Positions 1 through 5,857 of a stretch of 6,274 nt of DNA are shown here, in pieces. Position 1 is the stretch's first letter, and each line of letters starts with the position of its first letter. The DNA comes from Candidatus Bathyarchaeota archaeon (GTDB lineage Archaea; Thermoproteota; Bathyarchaeia; Bathyarchaeales; Bathycorpusculaceae): contig PIYF01000049.1 in assembly GCA_003601875.1 (NCBI GenBank), forward strand, positions 1 through 6,274, read 5' to 3'. The notes beneath the pieces are model-generated. The model did no database searches. It saw only the letters and a list, made by a program, of their open reading frames with translations, and was not told the origin of the DNA. Position numbers and translations under genes: made by a program.

Positions 1-648
1 TGCATGAGAAAATATGGTGGAAAATCTTTACGAACTGAATATTGCCACGAATTGGCTGTCAGATTGTTGACCGGTTGCTTAGCTAAAACAGCGGCTAAAT
101 ATGGAATAGGCATTAAAATAGTTTTCAGCCACAGTACAGATCATTATGTGAGAGTTTACGCGGAAACGGAAAGAAGCGCAAAGAAAGCTAATGAGACGGT
201 TCGTAAAATGGGATATATACTTCATTGTTTCAAATGTTTCCACAGGGAAACAATACAAGAACCATTTCTAATTGGACATTCAGAGAAATGTGTTGAATGC
301 GGCTCAAAAGTCAATGTTGCAGGTCCCTTATGGTTAGGAGAAATATTTGATGAAGATTTCTGCAAGTTGATGATGGAGGAGATTGAAAAAAGAAGTTTTA
401 GGCTTAAGGATAGAATAAGGAAAATCCTGAACTTAGCAAGACTTGAAGCAAAAGCACCTATTACCTATTATGTTATTGACAAGATGTGTGATACATTATC
501 TTTACGGACTCCACCTCTCAAAAAAGTTTTTGAAGCTTTAAAGGAAATGGGATTTCAAGCAATTCCAACTCATTTTAATTCCAGAGGAGTGAGAACTGAT
601 GCCCCTGCAATGGTTGTTCAAAAAATTCTTAAGCAAATAAATTCATGA
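1..648 (+). CDS. trm1: tRNA (guanine(26)-N(2))-dimethyltransferase Trm1, C-terminal part (5' end outside window)
   Basis: Trm1 is a SAM-dependent enzyme that makes N2,N2-dimethylguanosine at position 26 of tRNA. The reading frame is open at the window edge (TGC before the first ATG at 4), so the N-terminal Rossmann part is missing. About 215 residues are seen, against roughly 380 in the family. Numbering from that ATG, residues 1-16 (RKYGGKSLRTEYCHE) are a Trm1 signature and residues 44-52 (STDHYVRVY) are another. A four-cysteine zinc site follows at C75-x2-C78 and C96-x2-C99. The C-terminal winged-helix-like part (about 130-214) contains SLRTPPLKKVFEAL, then HFNSRGVRTDAP. The internal ATG at 4 is not a true start, because it lies inside conserved sequence. 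The gene is followed at 51 bases by metG on the same strand. Identification rests on family recognition and is firm. Confidence 0.93.
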   Translation, partial: CMRKYGGKSLRTEYCHELAVRLLTGCLAKTAAKYGIGIKIVFSHSTDHYVRVYAETERSAKKANETVRKMGYILHCFKCFHRETIQEPFLIGHSEKCVECGSKVNVAGPLWLGEIFDEDFCKLMMEEIEKRSFRLKDRIRKILNLARLEAKAPITYYVIDKMCDTLSLRTPPLKKVFEALKEMGFQAIPTHFNSRGVRTDAPAMVVQKILKQINS

Positions 649-674
649 AGCATTTTGTTTAAATAGATAATAAC

Positions 675-682
675 GTTTATAG
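675..682 (+). promoter_or_regulatory. TATA-like box of metG, probably giving a leaderless transcript
   Basis: GTTTATAG lies in the 51-base gap after trm1. Its centre is about 27 bases before the GTG at 706 and about 21 before the TTG at 700. Archaeal TATA boxes sit about 26-27 bases before the transcription start, so RNA would begin at or next to the metG start codon. A second AT-rich match, TTTAAATA at 659-666, would put the RNA start near 690. The box is seen in the sequence; promoter activity is inferred. Confidence 0.45.
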
Positions 683-699
683 TTAGTAAGTTTGCGAAG

Positions 700-2397
700 T
701 TGGAGGTGTCAAAACTCGGAAAAGTTTTGGTTGCTTGTGGATGGCCATACGTAAATTATGTTCCACATTTAGGCACTTTAGTGCAGGTTTTGTCAGCTGA
801 TGTTACTGCTAGATATTACAGGTTAAAAGGTGAAGACGTTGTCATGGTGAGCGGTTCAGATGAACATGGAACACCTGTGGAAGTGGAGGCTGTTAAACTT
901 GGAGTCTCACCAAAACAGTTAACAGATAAAAATCATGCAAAAATAGTTGAACTATTCACGAAATGGGGTTTCTCCTTCGACAATTACACAAGAACTGAAA
1001 ATCCTATTCATAAAGAGTATGTGCAACAACATTTGATGAAAATTTATGAAAACGGATACATTTTTCCCCGTGAAACGGAGATGCTTTACTGTGAAAAATG
1101 TAAACGTTTCTTACCGGACAGATTTGTTGAGGGAAAATGTCCATACTGTGGTTATGAACATGCTCGTGGAGACCAATGTGAAGCTTGTGGAAGACTTTTG
1201 GAGCCAACTCTTCTAGTAGAACCACGCTGTGTAATTTGTAAGAGTAAACCAGTTATAAAGAAGACGAAACACTGGTATTTTGACCTTTCAAAATTCTCTG
1301 AAAAACTTGTTGAATACATAAAAAATAATAGGCAGTTCACAAGCAACGCTAAAAACTTCAGTTTAAACTTTATAAAAGAAGGGTTGAAACCGAGAGCCGT
1401 TACAAGAGATGTAAGTTGGGGAATTCCAGCACCTTTTCCAGAAGCAGAGGGAAAAACAATTTACGTTTGGATTGAAGCTGTTCTCGGTTATGTTTCAGCA
1501 ACAATTGAACACTTCAAAAATGTTGGAGAACCAGAAAAATGGAGAGAATATTGGTTTAACAAGGAAGCTAAAATAATAATTTTCATAGGGAAGGATAACA
1601 TACCATTCCACACGATAATATTTCCAGCATTATTGTTAGCTTCCCATGAAGGATACAATCTACCCTGGAATGTTTCTGCAACAGAATTTCTTCAGTTTAA
1701 GGGTGAAGCCTTCTCAAAAAGTCGTAGAATAGGCGTCTGGATAGATGAAGCACTGAAAATGTTCCCGGCAGATTATTGGCGTTACTTCCTAATGGCTACA
1801 AGGCCGGAAACAAAAGACACAAACTTCTCTTGGAAAATTTTCATTGAAAAAGTTAATTCAGACTTAAATGACACTTTTGGCAACTTCATTCACAGAACAT
1901 TGAAATTTATAAAAACAAGATTCAAAGGCGTCATCCCAGAGGCAGCCAGTTTAGAAGAGGAAGACAAACGGGTTCTTGAGCAGCTTAAAAACAAGGTGAA
2001 CTTGATGGGGATGGAAATTGAAAAATGTAGGTTGCAGTCGGCAACAAACATTTTAATGATTATAGGGCGTATGGGAAATCAGTATTTAAACGAAAAGGAA
2101 CCTTGGAATCAAATAAAAAGAGACGTGAATAAAGCAGCAAACACAATTTACGTTGCAGCACAAATTGTTAAAGCCTTAACTGTTGTTTCAGCACCTTTCA
2201 TTCCTTTCACAGCGGAAAAACTTTGGAAAACCCTTAACCTTCCAGGCAGCGTTCATGAACAAAGGTGGAGTGAAGCCTTAAATCCCTTGCCAACAGGACA
2301 TAAGATAGGAGTTGTTGAGCCTCTGTTTAGAAAAGTGGAGGCTGATGAGGAGAAACTTGATGAAAAATTAGCGAAAATTAGGGAAGAAGAATCTTAA
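700..2397 (+). CDS. metG: methionyl-tRNA synthetase (MetRS), class I
   Basis: Cytoplasmic enzyme that charges tRNA(Met), including initiator tRNA, with methionine using ATP. Visible marks, numbered from the TTG at 700: the HIGH-type motif HLGT at 23-26 inside WPYVNYVPHLGTL, a form close to crenarchaeal MetRS; SGSDEHGTP at 51-59; a double zinc-knuckle insert (C131/C134 with C147/C150, C160/C163 with C177/C180); SWGIPAPF at 239-246; GKDNIPFHTIIFPA at 297-310; the KMSKS-type loop FSKSR at 338-342; and a helical anticodon-binding domain from about 385 to 545. The 565 residues end in a charged helix with no C-terminal OB-fold tRNA-binding domain. In many archaea that domain is a separate gene. The start is uncertain: TTG 700 and GTG 706 are in frame, and the TATA spacing favours 706. 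No ATG is available before residue 49. The PHP gene follows after one base, so the two are probably co-transcribed. Confidence 0.96.
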   Translation: MEVSKLGKVLVACGWPYVNYVPHLGTLVQVLSADVTARYYRLKGEDVVMVSGSDEHGTPVEVEAVKLGVSPKQLTDKNHAKIVELFTKWGFSFDNYTRTENPIHKEYVQQHLMKIYENGYIFPRETEMLYCEKCKRFLPDRFVEGKCPYCGYEHARGDQCEACGRLLEPTLLVEPRCVICKSKPVIKKTKHWYFDLSKFSEKLVEYIKNNRQFTSNAKNFSLNFIKEGLKPRAVTRDVSWGIPAPFPEAEGKTIYVWIEAVLGYVSATIEHFKNVGEPEKWREYWFNKEAKIIIFIGKDNIPFHTIIFPALLLASHEGYNLPWNVSATEFLQFKGEAFSKSRRIGVWIDEALKMFPADYWRYFLMATRPETKDTNFSWKIFIEKVNSDLNDTFGNFIHRTLKFIKTRFKGVIPEAASLEEEDKRVLEQLKNKVNLMGMEIEKCRLQSATNILMIIGRMGNQYLNEKEPWNQIKRDVNKAANTIYVAAQIVKALTVVSAPFIPFTAEKLWKTLNLPGSVHEQRWSEALNPLPTGHKIGVVEPLFRKVEADEEKLDEKLAKIREEES

Positions 2398-2398
2398 A

Positions 2399-3049
2399 GT
2401 GGAAAATTTGTTAAAAATAGACCTCCACGTTCACACGGTTTACTCCTATGATTCGCTTATAACCCCTTATGAGCTTGTTTTTTACGCTAAAAAACGTGGA
2501 TTAGATGGAGTTGCAGTAACAGACCATGACAGGCTAGATGGAGCAATTAAAATAGCTGGAGAAACAGATTTCTTAATAATTCCAGGAATTGAAATAACAA
2601 GTTTAGGTGGACACATCATAGGTCTTAACGTTCATGAATCTATTCCTCCAAACTTAAGTGTTGAAGAAACTGTGGATAAAATTCATGAATTAGGTGGAAT
2701 AGCGATTGCTTGTCACCCCGGAGCCCCGTTCAAAGGAAGTCTTAAAAACAGAGTAACCTCAAAATTTGACGCTGTTGAAGTTATCAACTCATCAGCCATA
2801 CCCTTCAATCACTGCGTTAAATATGCAGAGAAAATAGCTGAAAAACTTGGAAAGGCAAGGGTTGCTGGGACAGATGCACATTACGGTCCAGAAATAGGTT
2901 ACGCTTACACTTTAATCGACGCGAATGAAAAAGTTGAAGATATAGTTGAGGCTATAAGGAAGAAAAAGTGCCGACCTTTCGGTGGACCTATACCTTTAAC
3001 AGTAAGATTAAAGAGGGAACTGTTAGGCGTTGCAAAAAAATTTTTTTAA
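2399..3049 (+). CDS. PHP-domain metal-dependent phosphoesterase
   Basis: A single-domain PHP (polymerase and histidinol phosphatase) protein of 216 residues, probably a soluble hydrolase of phosphate esters using a two- or three-metal centre. The metal-binding pattern is complete: DLHVHT (H10, H12), D17, TDHD (D42, H43), GIEIT (E65), GGHIIG (H72), ACHPGAP (H106), and GTDAH (D159, H161). This matches the stand-alone PHP family (COG0613-like). Members include nucleotide and oligonucleotide phosphatases, but the substrate here cannot be read from sequence. No DNA polymerase X or other fused domain is present. The GTG start lies one base after the metG stop with no clear Shine-Dalgarno site, so translation is probably coupled to metG. 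No ATG occurs before the catalytic histidines. The 3' end overlaps the ftsZ stop on the other strand by four bases. Confidence 0.88.
   Translation: MENLLKIDLHVHTVYSYDSLITPYELVFYAKKRGLDGVAVTDHDRLDGAIKIAGETDFLIIPGIEITSLGGHIIGLNVHESIPPNLSVEETVDKIHELGGIAIACHPGAPFKGSLKNRVTSKFDAVEVINSSAIPFNHCVKYAEKIAEKLGKARVAGTDAHYGPEIGYAYTLIDANEKVEDIVEAIRKKKCRPFGGPIPLTVRLKRELLGVAKKFF
3034..3047. terminator. shared bidirectional A7T7 terminator between the PHP gene and ftsZ
   Basis: Seven A followed by seven T form a perfect 14-base palindrome. Read on +, the T7 falls at the end of the PHP gene. Read on -, the A7 becomes a T7 just after the ftsZ stop. Archaeal RNA polymerase stops at oligo-T tracts without needing a hairpin, so one element could end both converging transcripts. 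The tract is coding for PHP (its last residues, KKFF). Terminator function is inferred. Confidence 0.6.
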
Positions 3050-4188
3050 AAGTTTTCAAGCTGGTAAAGGTTTAGTTTTATGTTTAATGGTTTTTCAGGT
3101 TCAGCGTAAGGCTCTAAATTGAAGAGTTGCGGTGCTATTGCTCCGAACCCGCTGAGGAGATGCGGCGAATTAACACCAGTCATCACTAAGGTGACTTTTA
3201 GGGAACCGTTAAGTTCAGGGTTCACCCTTGCACCCCAAATAACAAGTGCATCGTCATCCATCATTTCGGTAACTATTTCACCGACACGGTTTGCCTCTTC
3301 AATAGTCATTTGTTCATCTCCTGAAACATGAATTAAAGCACCCTTGGCACCCATATAATCAACATCTAAAAGTGGACTTCTTAGGGCGTTCCGAACAGCT
3401 TCTTCAGCCCTATTTGGTGCATCAGACTCTCCAACGCCAACTATTGCAACTCCTCCCCGCTTAACTATGGTTTTAAAATCTGCAAAGTCTAGGTTTATGA
3501 GGCTGGGAGCAGATATTGTCTCAGATATCCCCTTAATCATGTTTACTAAGACTTGATCTCCAACTCTGAAAGCCTCATTTATTGGTAAATGTGGAACCAA
3601 TCTTAGAAGTTTATTATTGTCAATAACAACCACAGTGTCACAATATCTCCTCATTTCTGTTAATGCTAACGCAGCATATTCAATTCTTCCCTTCTCTATT
3701 CGGAAGGGTGTTGTTACAACCCCCACAGTTACTGCACCTTTACGTCTCGCAATTTCCGCAACTACAGGAGCAGCTCCTGTTCCTGTTCCACCGCCGAGAC
3801 CAGCTGTTATAAAGGCTATATCTACTCCTGTGAACAAGTCTTCTATCTGTTTACGAGACTCCTCTATGGCTGCCCTTCCAAGTTTCGGGTTGCCGCCAAC
3901 CCCTAAACCTTTTGTTAAATTTTTCCCTATGAGAATTTTCTTATGAGCTTTTGAAACGTTTAGGTGGAGAGCATCCGTGTTTATTGCAACACATTCAGCT
4001 CCCACAACTCCCGTTTCCATAAGTCTTGTTACAGTGTTGTTTCCTGCTCCTCCAACTCCAACAACCATTATACGACAGTAACCCGGCGGTCTAATTTCTC
4101 CGCTTACACTGTCACGCCAATGATTTTGAAGAGTTTGCTCAAGGGTTTGCAGTTTAGCCAACCCTTCGCTTCCTCCGCCAAAGCTCAC
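3046..4188 (-). CDS. ftsZ: cell division GTPase FtsZ
   Basis: Tubulin-like GTPase that polymerises into the division ring at mid-cell. Visible marks in the 380 residues: VVGVGGAGNN (42-51, first nucleotide-binding loop), INTDALHL (69-76), KGLGVGGNP (93-101), the tubulin signature GGGTGTG (132-138), PFRIEKGR (161-168), GISETISAPSLINLDFADF (220-238, with the T7-loop acids D234 and D237 that complete the neighbour's GTP site), and the C-terminal barrel about 245-340 ending VIWGARV and VMTGV. A short tail ends in LYQLENF, in the place where FtsZ usually carries its partner-binding peptide. The GTG at 4188 is the most upstream possible start, because a stop lies two codons before it. A TTG at 4161 has a better Shine-Dalgarno site. 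The first ATG (residue 41) lies inside the GTP-binding core and cannot be the start. The gene overlaps the upstream RHH gene. FtsZ1 versus FtsZ2 was not settled. Confidence 0.97.
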   Translation of the reverse strand: MSFGGGSEGLAKLQTLEQTLQNHWRDSVSGEIRPPGYCRIMVVGVGGAGNNTVTRLMETGVVGAECVAINTDALHLNVSKAHKKILIGKNLTKGLGVGGNPKLGRAAIEESRKQIEDLFTGVDIAFITAGLGGGTGTGAAPVVAEIARRKGAVTVGVVTTPFRIEKGRIEYAALALTEMRRYCDTVVVIDNNKLLRLVPHLPINEAFRVGDQVLVNMIKGISETISAPSLINLDFADFKTIVKRGGVAIVGVGESDAPNRAEEAVRNALRSPLLDVDYMGAKGALIHVSGDEQMTIEEANRVGEIVTEMMDDDALVIWGARVNPELNGSLKVTLVMTGVNSPHLLSGFGAIAPQLFNLEPYAEPEKPLNIKLNLYQLENF

Positions 4189-4312
4189 TGTTTATTAAAT
4201 CGCGGACAGCCACACGGATAGCTTCTGCTCTATTTGGGTAGAACCTTTCATTCACAAGTTTATCTAAAGCTTCTATATATGGTTCAGGAAGGTAAAGAGT
4301 GATTAACTTCAC
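4154..4312 (-). CDS. small ribbon-helix-helix DNA-binding protein, CdrS-like, overlapping ftsZ
   Basis: A 52-residue frame that reads MKLITLYLPEPYIEALDKLV, then NERFYPNRAEAIRVAVRDLI, then NSELWRRKRRVG. This is a complete RHH (CopG/Arc-type) fold: strand 2-9 (KLITLYLP, which pairs between subunits and contacts DNA), helix 10-22, the turn FYPNRAEAIR (24-33) typical of archaeal RHH proteins, helix 28-42, and a basic tail. It starts with GTG after a strong GGAGGG site six bases upstream; an ATG one base upstream is out of frame and meets TGA at once. Its last 35 bases overlap the first codons of ftsZ in another frame. In haloarchaea the RHH protein CdrS is encoded near ftsZ2 and controls ftsZ2 and division genes. 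Orthology here is inferred from fold, size and position. It probably acts as a dimeric regulator of its own operon. Confidence 0.85.
   Translation of the reverse strand: MKLITLYLPEPYIEALDKLVNERFYPNRAEAIRVAVRDLINSELWRRKRRVG
4172..4176 (-). promoter_or_regulatory. internal Shine-Dalgarno site for an alternative ftsZ start at TTG 4161
   Basis: GGAGG lies inside the 3' end of the RHH gene, ten bases before an in-frame TTG of ftsZ (codon 10 of the long form). The GTG at 4188 has only AT-rich sequence before it (TTAATAAACA). If the TTG is used, FtsZ is nine residues shorter, starting at AKLQTLEQ, and the overlap with the RHH gene falls to eight bases. Confidence 0.4.
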
Positions 4313-4318
4313 ATTTCT

Positions 4319-4324
4319 CCCTCC
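4319..4324 (-). promoter_or_regulatory. strong ribosome binding site of the RHH gene
   Basis: GGAGGG followed by AGAAAT and then GTG. The six-base spacing and full match to the anti-Shine-Dalgarno sequence fix GTG 4312 as the start and support this short frame as a real gene. It is among the best ribosome sites in the window. Confidence 0.75.
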
Positions 4325-4350
4325 AATAAGCGTATTAGAAAAACTCTTTC

Positions 4351-4363
4351 GAAGTTATACTTC
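4351..4363. promoter_or_regulatory. 13-bp palindrome in the leader of the RHH-ftsZ operon
   Basis: GAAGT-TAT-ACTTC has perfect five-base arms around a three-base centre. It lies 39-51 bases before the RHH start codon, close to where RNA would begin if one of the AT-rich boxes at 4374-4393 is the TATA element. Its size and symmetry suit an operator for a small dimeric regulator; with so short a stem an RNA hairpin would be weak. The role is inferred. Confidence 0.4.
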
Positions 4364-4371
4364 TATATGTT

Positions 4372-4398
4372 ATGTTTAAAATATGTTTTAAATATGTT
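4372..4398. repeat. 11-bp tandem repeats in the RHH-ftsZ promoter
   Basis: On the + strand ATGTTTAAAAT (4372-4382) is followed directly by ATGTTTTAAAT (4383-4393) and then by a partial copy ATGTT (4394-4398). A further TATGTT lies just before, at 4366-4371. The period is about one helical turn. The A/T cores (read on - as ATTTAAAAC and ATTTTAAAC) are also the best TATA candidates for - strand transcription, so a bound protein would compete with TBP. The repeats are plain in the sequence; operator and promoter roles are inferred. Confidence 0.5.
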
Positions 4399-4470
4399 GG
4401 TTCTTTTTCTTTTAAATATTTCTACAATTCTCTTTCAGCTTCGTGTAAAATAACCATCCATGAAAACTCC

Positions 4471-4480
4471 ATATTTTTAT
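4471..4480 (+). promoter_or_regulatory. TATA-like box of the methylthiotransferase gene
   Basis: ATATTTTTAT lies about 44 bases before the TTG start at 4519. RNA would begin near 4500, giving a short leader that contains GTGAT at 4506-4510. That pentamer matches the 3' part of the Shine-Dalgarno consensus and sits eight bases before the TTG. An AT-rich stretch TTTAAATATT at 4411-4420 is a less likely alternative. No gene is seen between 4313 and 4518 on either strand. Confidence 0.4.
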
Positions 4481-4518
4481 TTCTTTTTGCATCATTTAAT
4501 GTAGCGTGATGAAAAGGT

Positions 4519-5811
4519 TTGAAAGTGTTCCTTAAAAGCTTTGGCTGTTCAACGAATTTAGCTGATGGAGAGGTTATGGCTGGTTGCTTAGCGAAAGCTG
4601 GATATAAACTTGTGAAAAACTTTGATGAGGCGGACATTGTTATCTATAACACTTGTGCTGTAAAGGGACCAACTGAAAACCGTATGATTTCACTTTTAAA
4701 GCGTGTTCCAAAAGGGAAAAAGTTGATTGTTGCTGGATGTTTACCTCTTATAAACTTTGAAAGGTTACGTAAAGAGGTAAAATTTGAAGGGGTTGTTGGT
4801 CCAGCTGTTGGAGAAAAAATAGTGAACGTTGTAAAACGGGTTTCAACGGGAGAAAAAGTTGTCTTTTTAAGTAAAGCTTTGGAAGCCAAGCCAGACCTAA
4901 ATCTTCCAAGGGTTAGATTAAACCCTTTGATAAGCATAATTCCAGTGAATTATGGATGTCTAGGTGCATGCACTTATTGTTGTGTAAAATTTTCGAGGGG
5001 TAAACTGAGAAGCTATACTATTCAGAAAATTTTGGAAAGAGTTAAGAAAGATTTGGCAGAAGGAGTTAGAGAGTTCTGGATAACATCCCAAGACACGGCT
5101 TGTTATGGTAGGGATATAGGCTCAAATTTAGCTGAACTGCTTGAAGCCATATGCGATGTTAGAGGGAAATTTAAGATTCGTGTTGGAATGATGACGCCTA
5201 ACATGGCTGAAGAAATAGTTGAAAATTTAATTCATAATTTTCAAGACAAACATATTTTCAAGTTTGTCCACTTACCTGTCCAAAGTGGAGATAACTATGT
5301 TTTAAAACGTATGAATAGATATTATTCTGTTGAAGAATTTAAGGAAATCATCTACATTTTCAGAAAGAAAATTCCAAGAATTACAATCGCAACAGATGTT
5401 ATATGTGGATTTCCAGGTGAAACAGAAGAAGCATTCAATAACACTTTACGTTTGATAAGGGAAGTTAAACCAGACATTGTGAATGTGTCAAAATTTTTTG
5501 TCAGACCTAAAACCGTGGCGTCCAAAATGAAGGATGATTTTGTTCCTTTCAAAGAAATAAAGAGGAGGAGCCGTTTAGCATCAGACCTTGCAAGGAAGAT
5601 TGCCTTTGAAAGGAATAAGAGTTGGGTTGGGTGGAAGGGAGAAGTCTTCATTGACGAGGTTGGTAAGTTTAAGAATTCTTGGGTTGGCAGAAACTTCGCC
5701 TACAAACCAGTTGTGATAAAAAACGTAAATTCTAACTTGTTAGGTGAAAACTTAAAGGTGAAAATAAGCAAGGCTTTTCCAACGTATTTAGAAGGAGAAA
5801 TAATATATTAG
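4519..5811 (+). CDS. tRNA t6A37 methylthiotransferase (MiaB-like radical SAM enzyme, archaeal/eukaryal e-MtaB type)
   Basis: Converts N6-threonylcarbamoyladenosine at tRNA position 37 to its 2-methylthio form (ms2t6A), which aids decoding of ANN codons. The three family domains are complete in 430 residues. The N-terminal UPF0004 domain (1-115) has auxiliary-cluster cysteines C10 (FGCS), C46 (NTCAVKG) and C74 (AGCLPL). The radical SAM domain (about 135-365) has the cluster motif GCLGACTYC (C147, C151, C154) and conserved runs FVHLPVQSGDNYVLKRMNR and ATDVICGFPGETEEAF. The C-terminal TRAM RNA-binding domain (about 367-430) runs from GWKGEVFIDE to PTYLEGEIIY. The start SFGCSTNLADGEVMAG is typical of the archaeal/CDKAL1-type branch rather than bacterial MiaB. 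Start is TTG, because the first ATG (residue 20) comes after the essential C10. It is transcribed away from the RHH-ftsZ unit. Confidence 0.93.
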   Translation: MKVFLKSFGCSTNLADGEVMAGCLAKAGYKLVKNFDEADIVIYNTCAVKGPTENRMISLLKRVPKGKKLIVAGCLPLINFERLRKEVKFEGVVGPAVGEKIVNVVKRVSTGEKVVFLSKALEAKPDLNLPRVRLNPLISIIPVNYGCLGACTYCCVKFSRGKLRSYTIQKILERVKKDLAEGVREFWITSQDTACYGRDIGSNLAELLEAICDVRGKFKIRVGMMTPNMAEEIVENLIHNFQDKHIFKFVHLPVQSGDNYVLKRMNRYYSVEEFKEIIYIFRKKIPRITIATDVICGFPGETEEAFNNTLRLIREVKPDIVNVSKFFVRPKTVASKMKDDFVPFKEIKRRSRLASDLARKIAFERNKSWVGWKGEVFIDEVGKFKNSWVGRNFAYKPVVIKNVNSNLLGENLKVKISKAFPTYLEGEIIY

Positions 5812-5824
5812 TAAGTAAGGTAAA

Positions 5825-5832
5825 TTATTTAT
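5825..5832 (+). promoter_or_regulatory. TATA-like box of the EF-Tu-domain-2-like gene (leaderless)
   Basis: TTATTTAT lies in the 46-base gap after the methylthiotransferase gene, with a purine-rich AAGGTAAA before it where a TFB recognition element would lie. Its centre is about 29 bases before the GTG at 5858. That GTG has no Shine-Dalgarno site, so a leaderless RNA is the simplest reading. Inferred from spacing only. Confidence 0.4.
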
Positions 5833-5857
5833 TCAAAACTTTAACAAGTATTCTCTG

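Noticed and set aside
4..648. Trm1 as a complete gene starting at ATG 4
   Set aside because: The frame is open to the window edge and the ATG lies inside a conserved Trm1 motif. About 160 N-terminal residues are missing, so it is partial.
1825..2397. MetRS with a missing C-terminal domain as a truncation
   Set aside because: The end at 565 residues follows a complete anticodon-binding domain, and many archaeal MetRS lack the OB-fold extension. There is no leftover coding sequence after the stop.
3617..3946. 109-codon + strand frame opposite ftsZ
   Set aside because: It is antisense to the GTP-binding core of FtsZ. Its composition (runs of P, V, T, S) mirrors the glycine- and alanine-rich motifs on the other strand.
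3964..4221. 85-codon + strand frame opposite the ftsZ start and the RHH gene
   Set aside because: Rich in Ser and Asn with no domain pattern. It overlaps two supported - strand genes.
4399..4470. Possible small RNA or tRNA gene in the divergent gap
   Set aside because: The stretch is T-rich with no cloverleaf, no stable stems and no K-turn or C/D box pattern that could be supported.
4422..4637. 71-codon frame on the - strand covering part of the divergent gap and the start of the methylthiotransferase gene
   Set aside because: No recognisable motif and no ribosome site, and most of it lies antisense to conserved radical-SAM enzyme sequence.
4644..4937. - strand frames opposite the methylthiotransferase gene (also 5352-5651) and opposite metG (1004-1225, 1152-1346) and the EF-like gene (5833-6072)
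   Set aside because: All are antisense to well-conserved proteins and lack motifs or ribosome sites.
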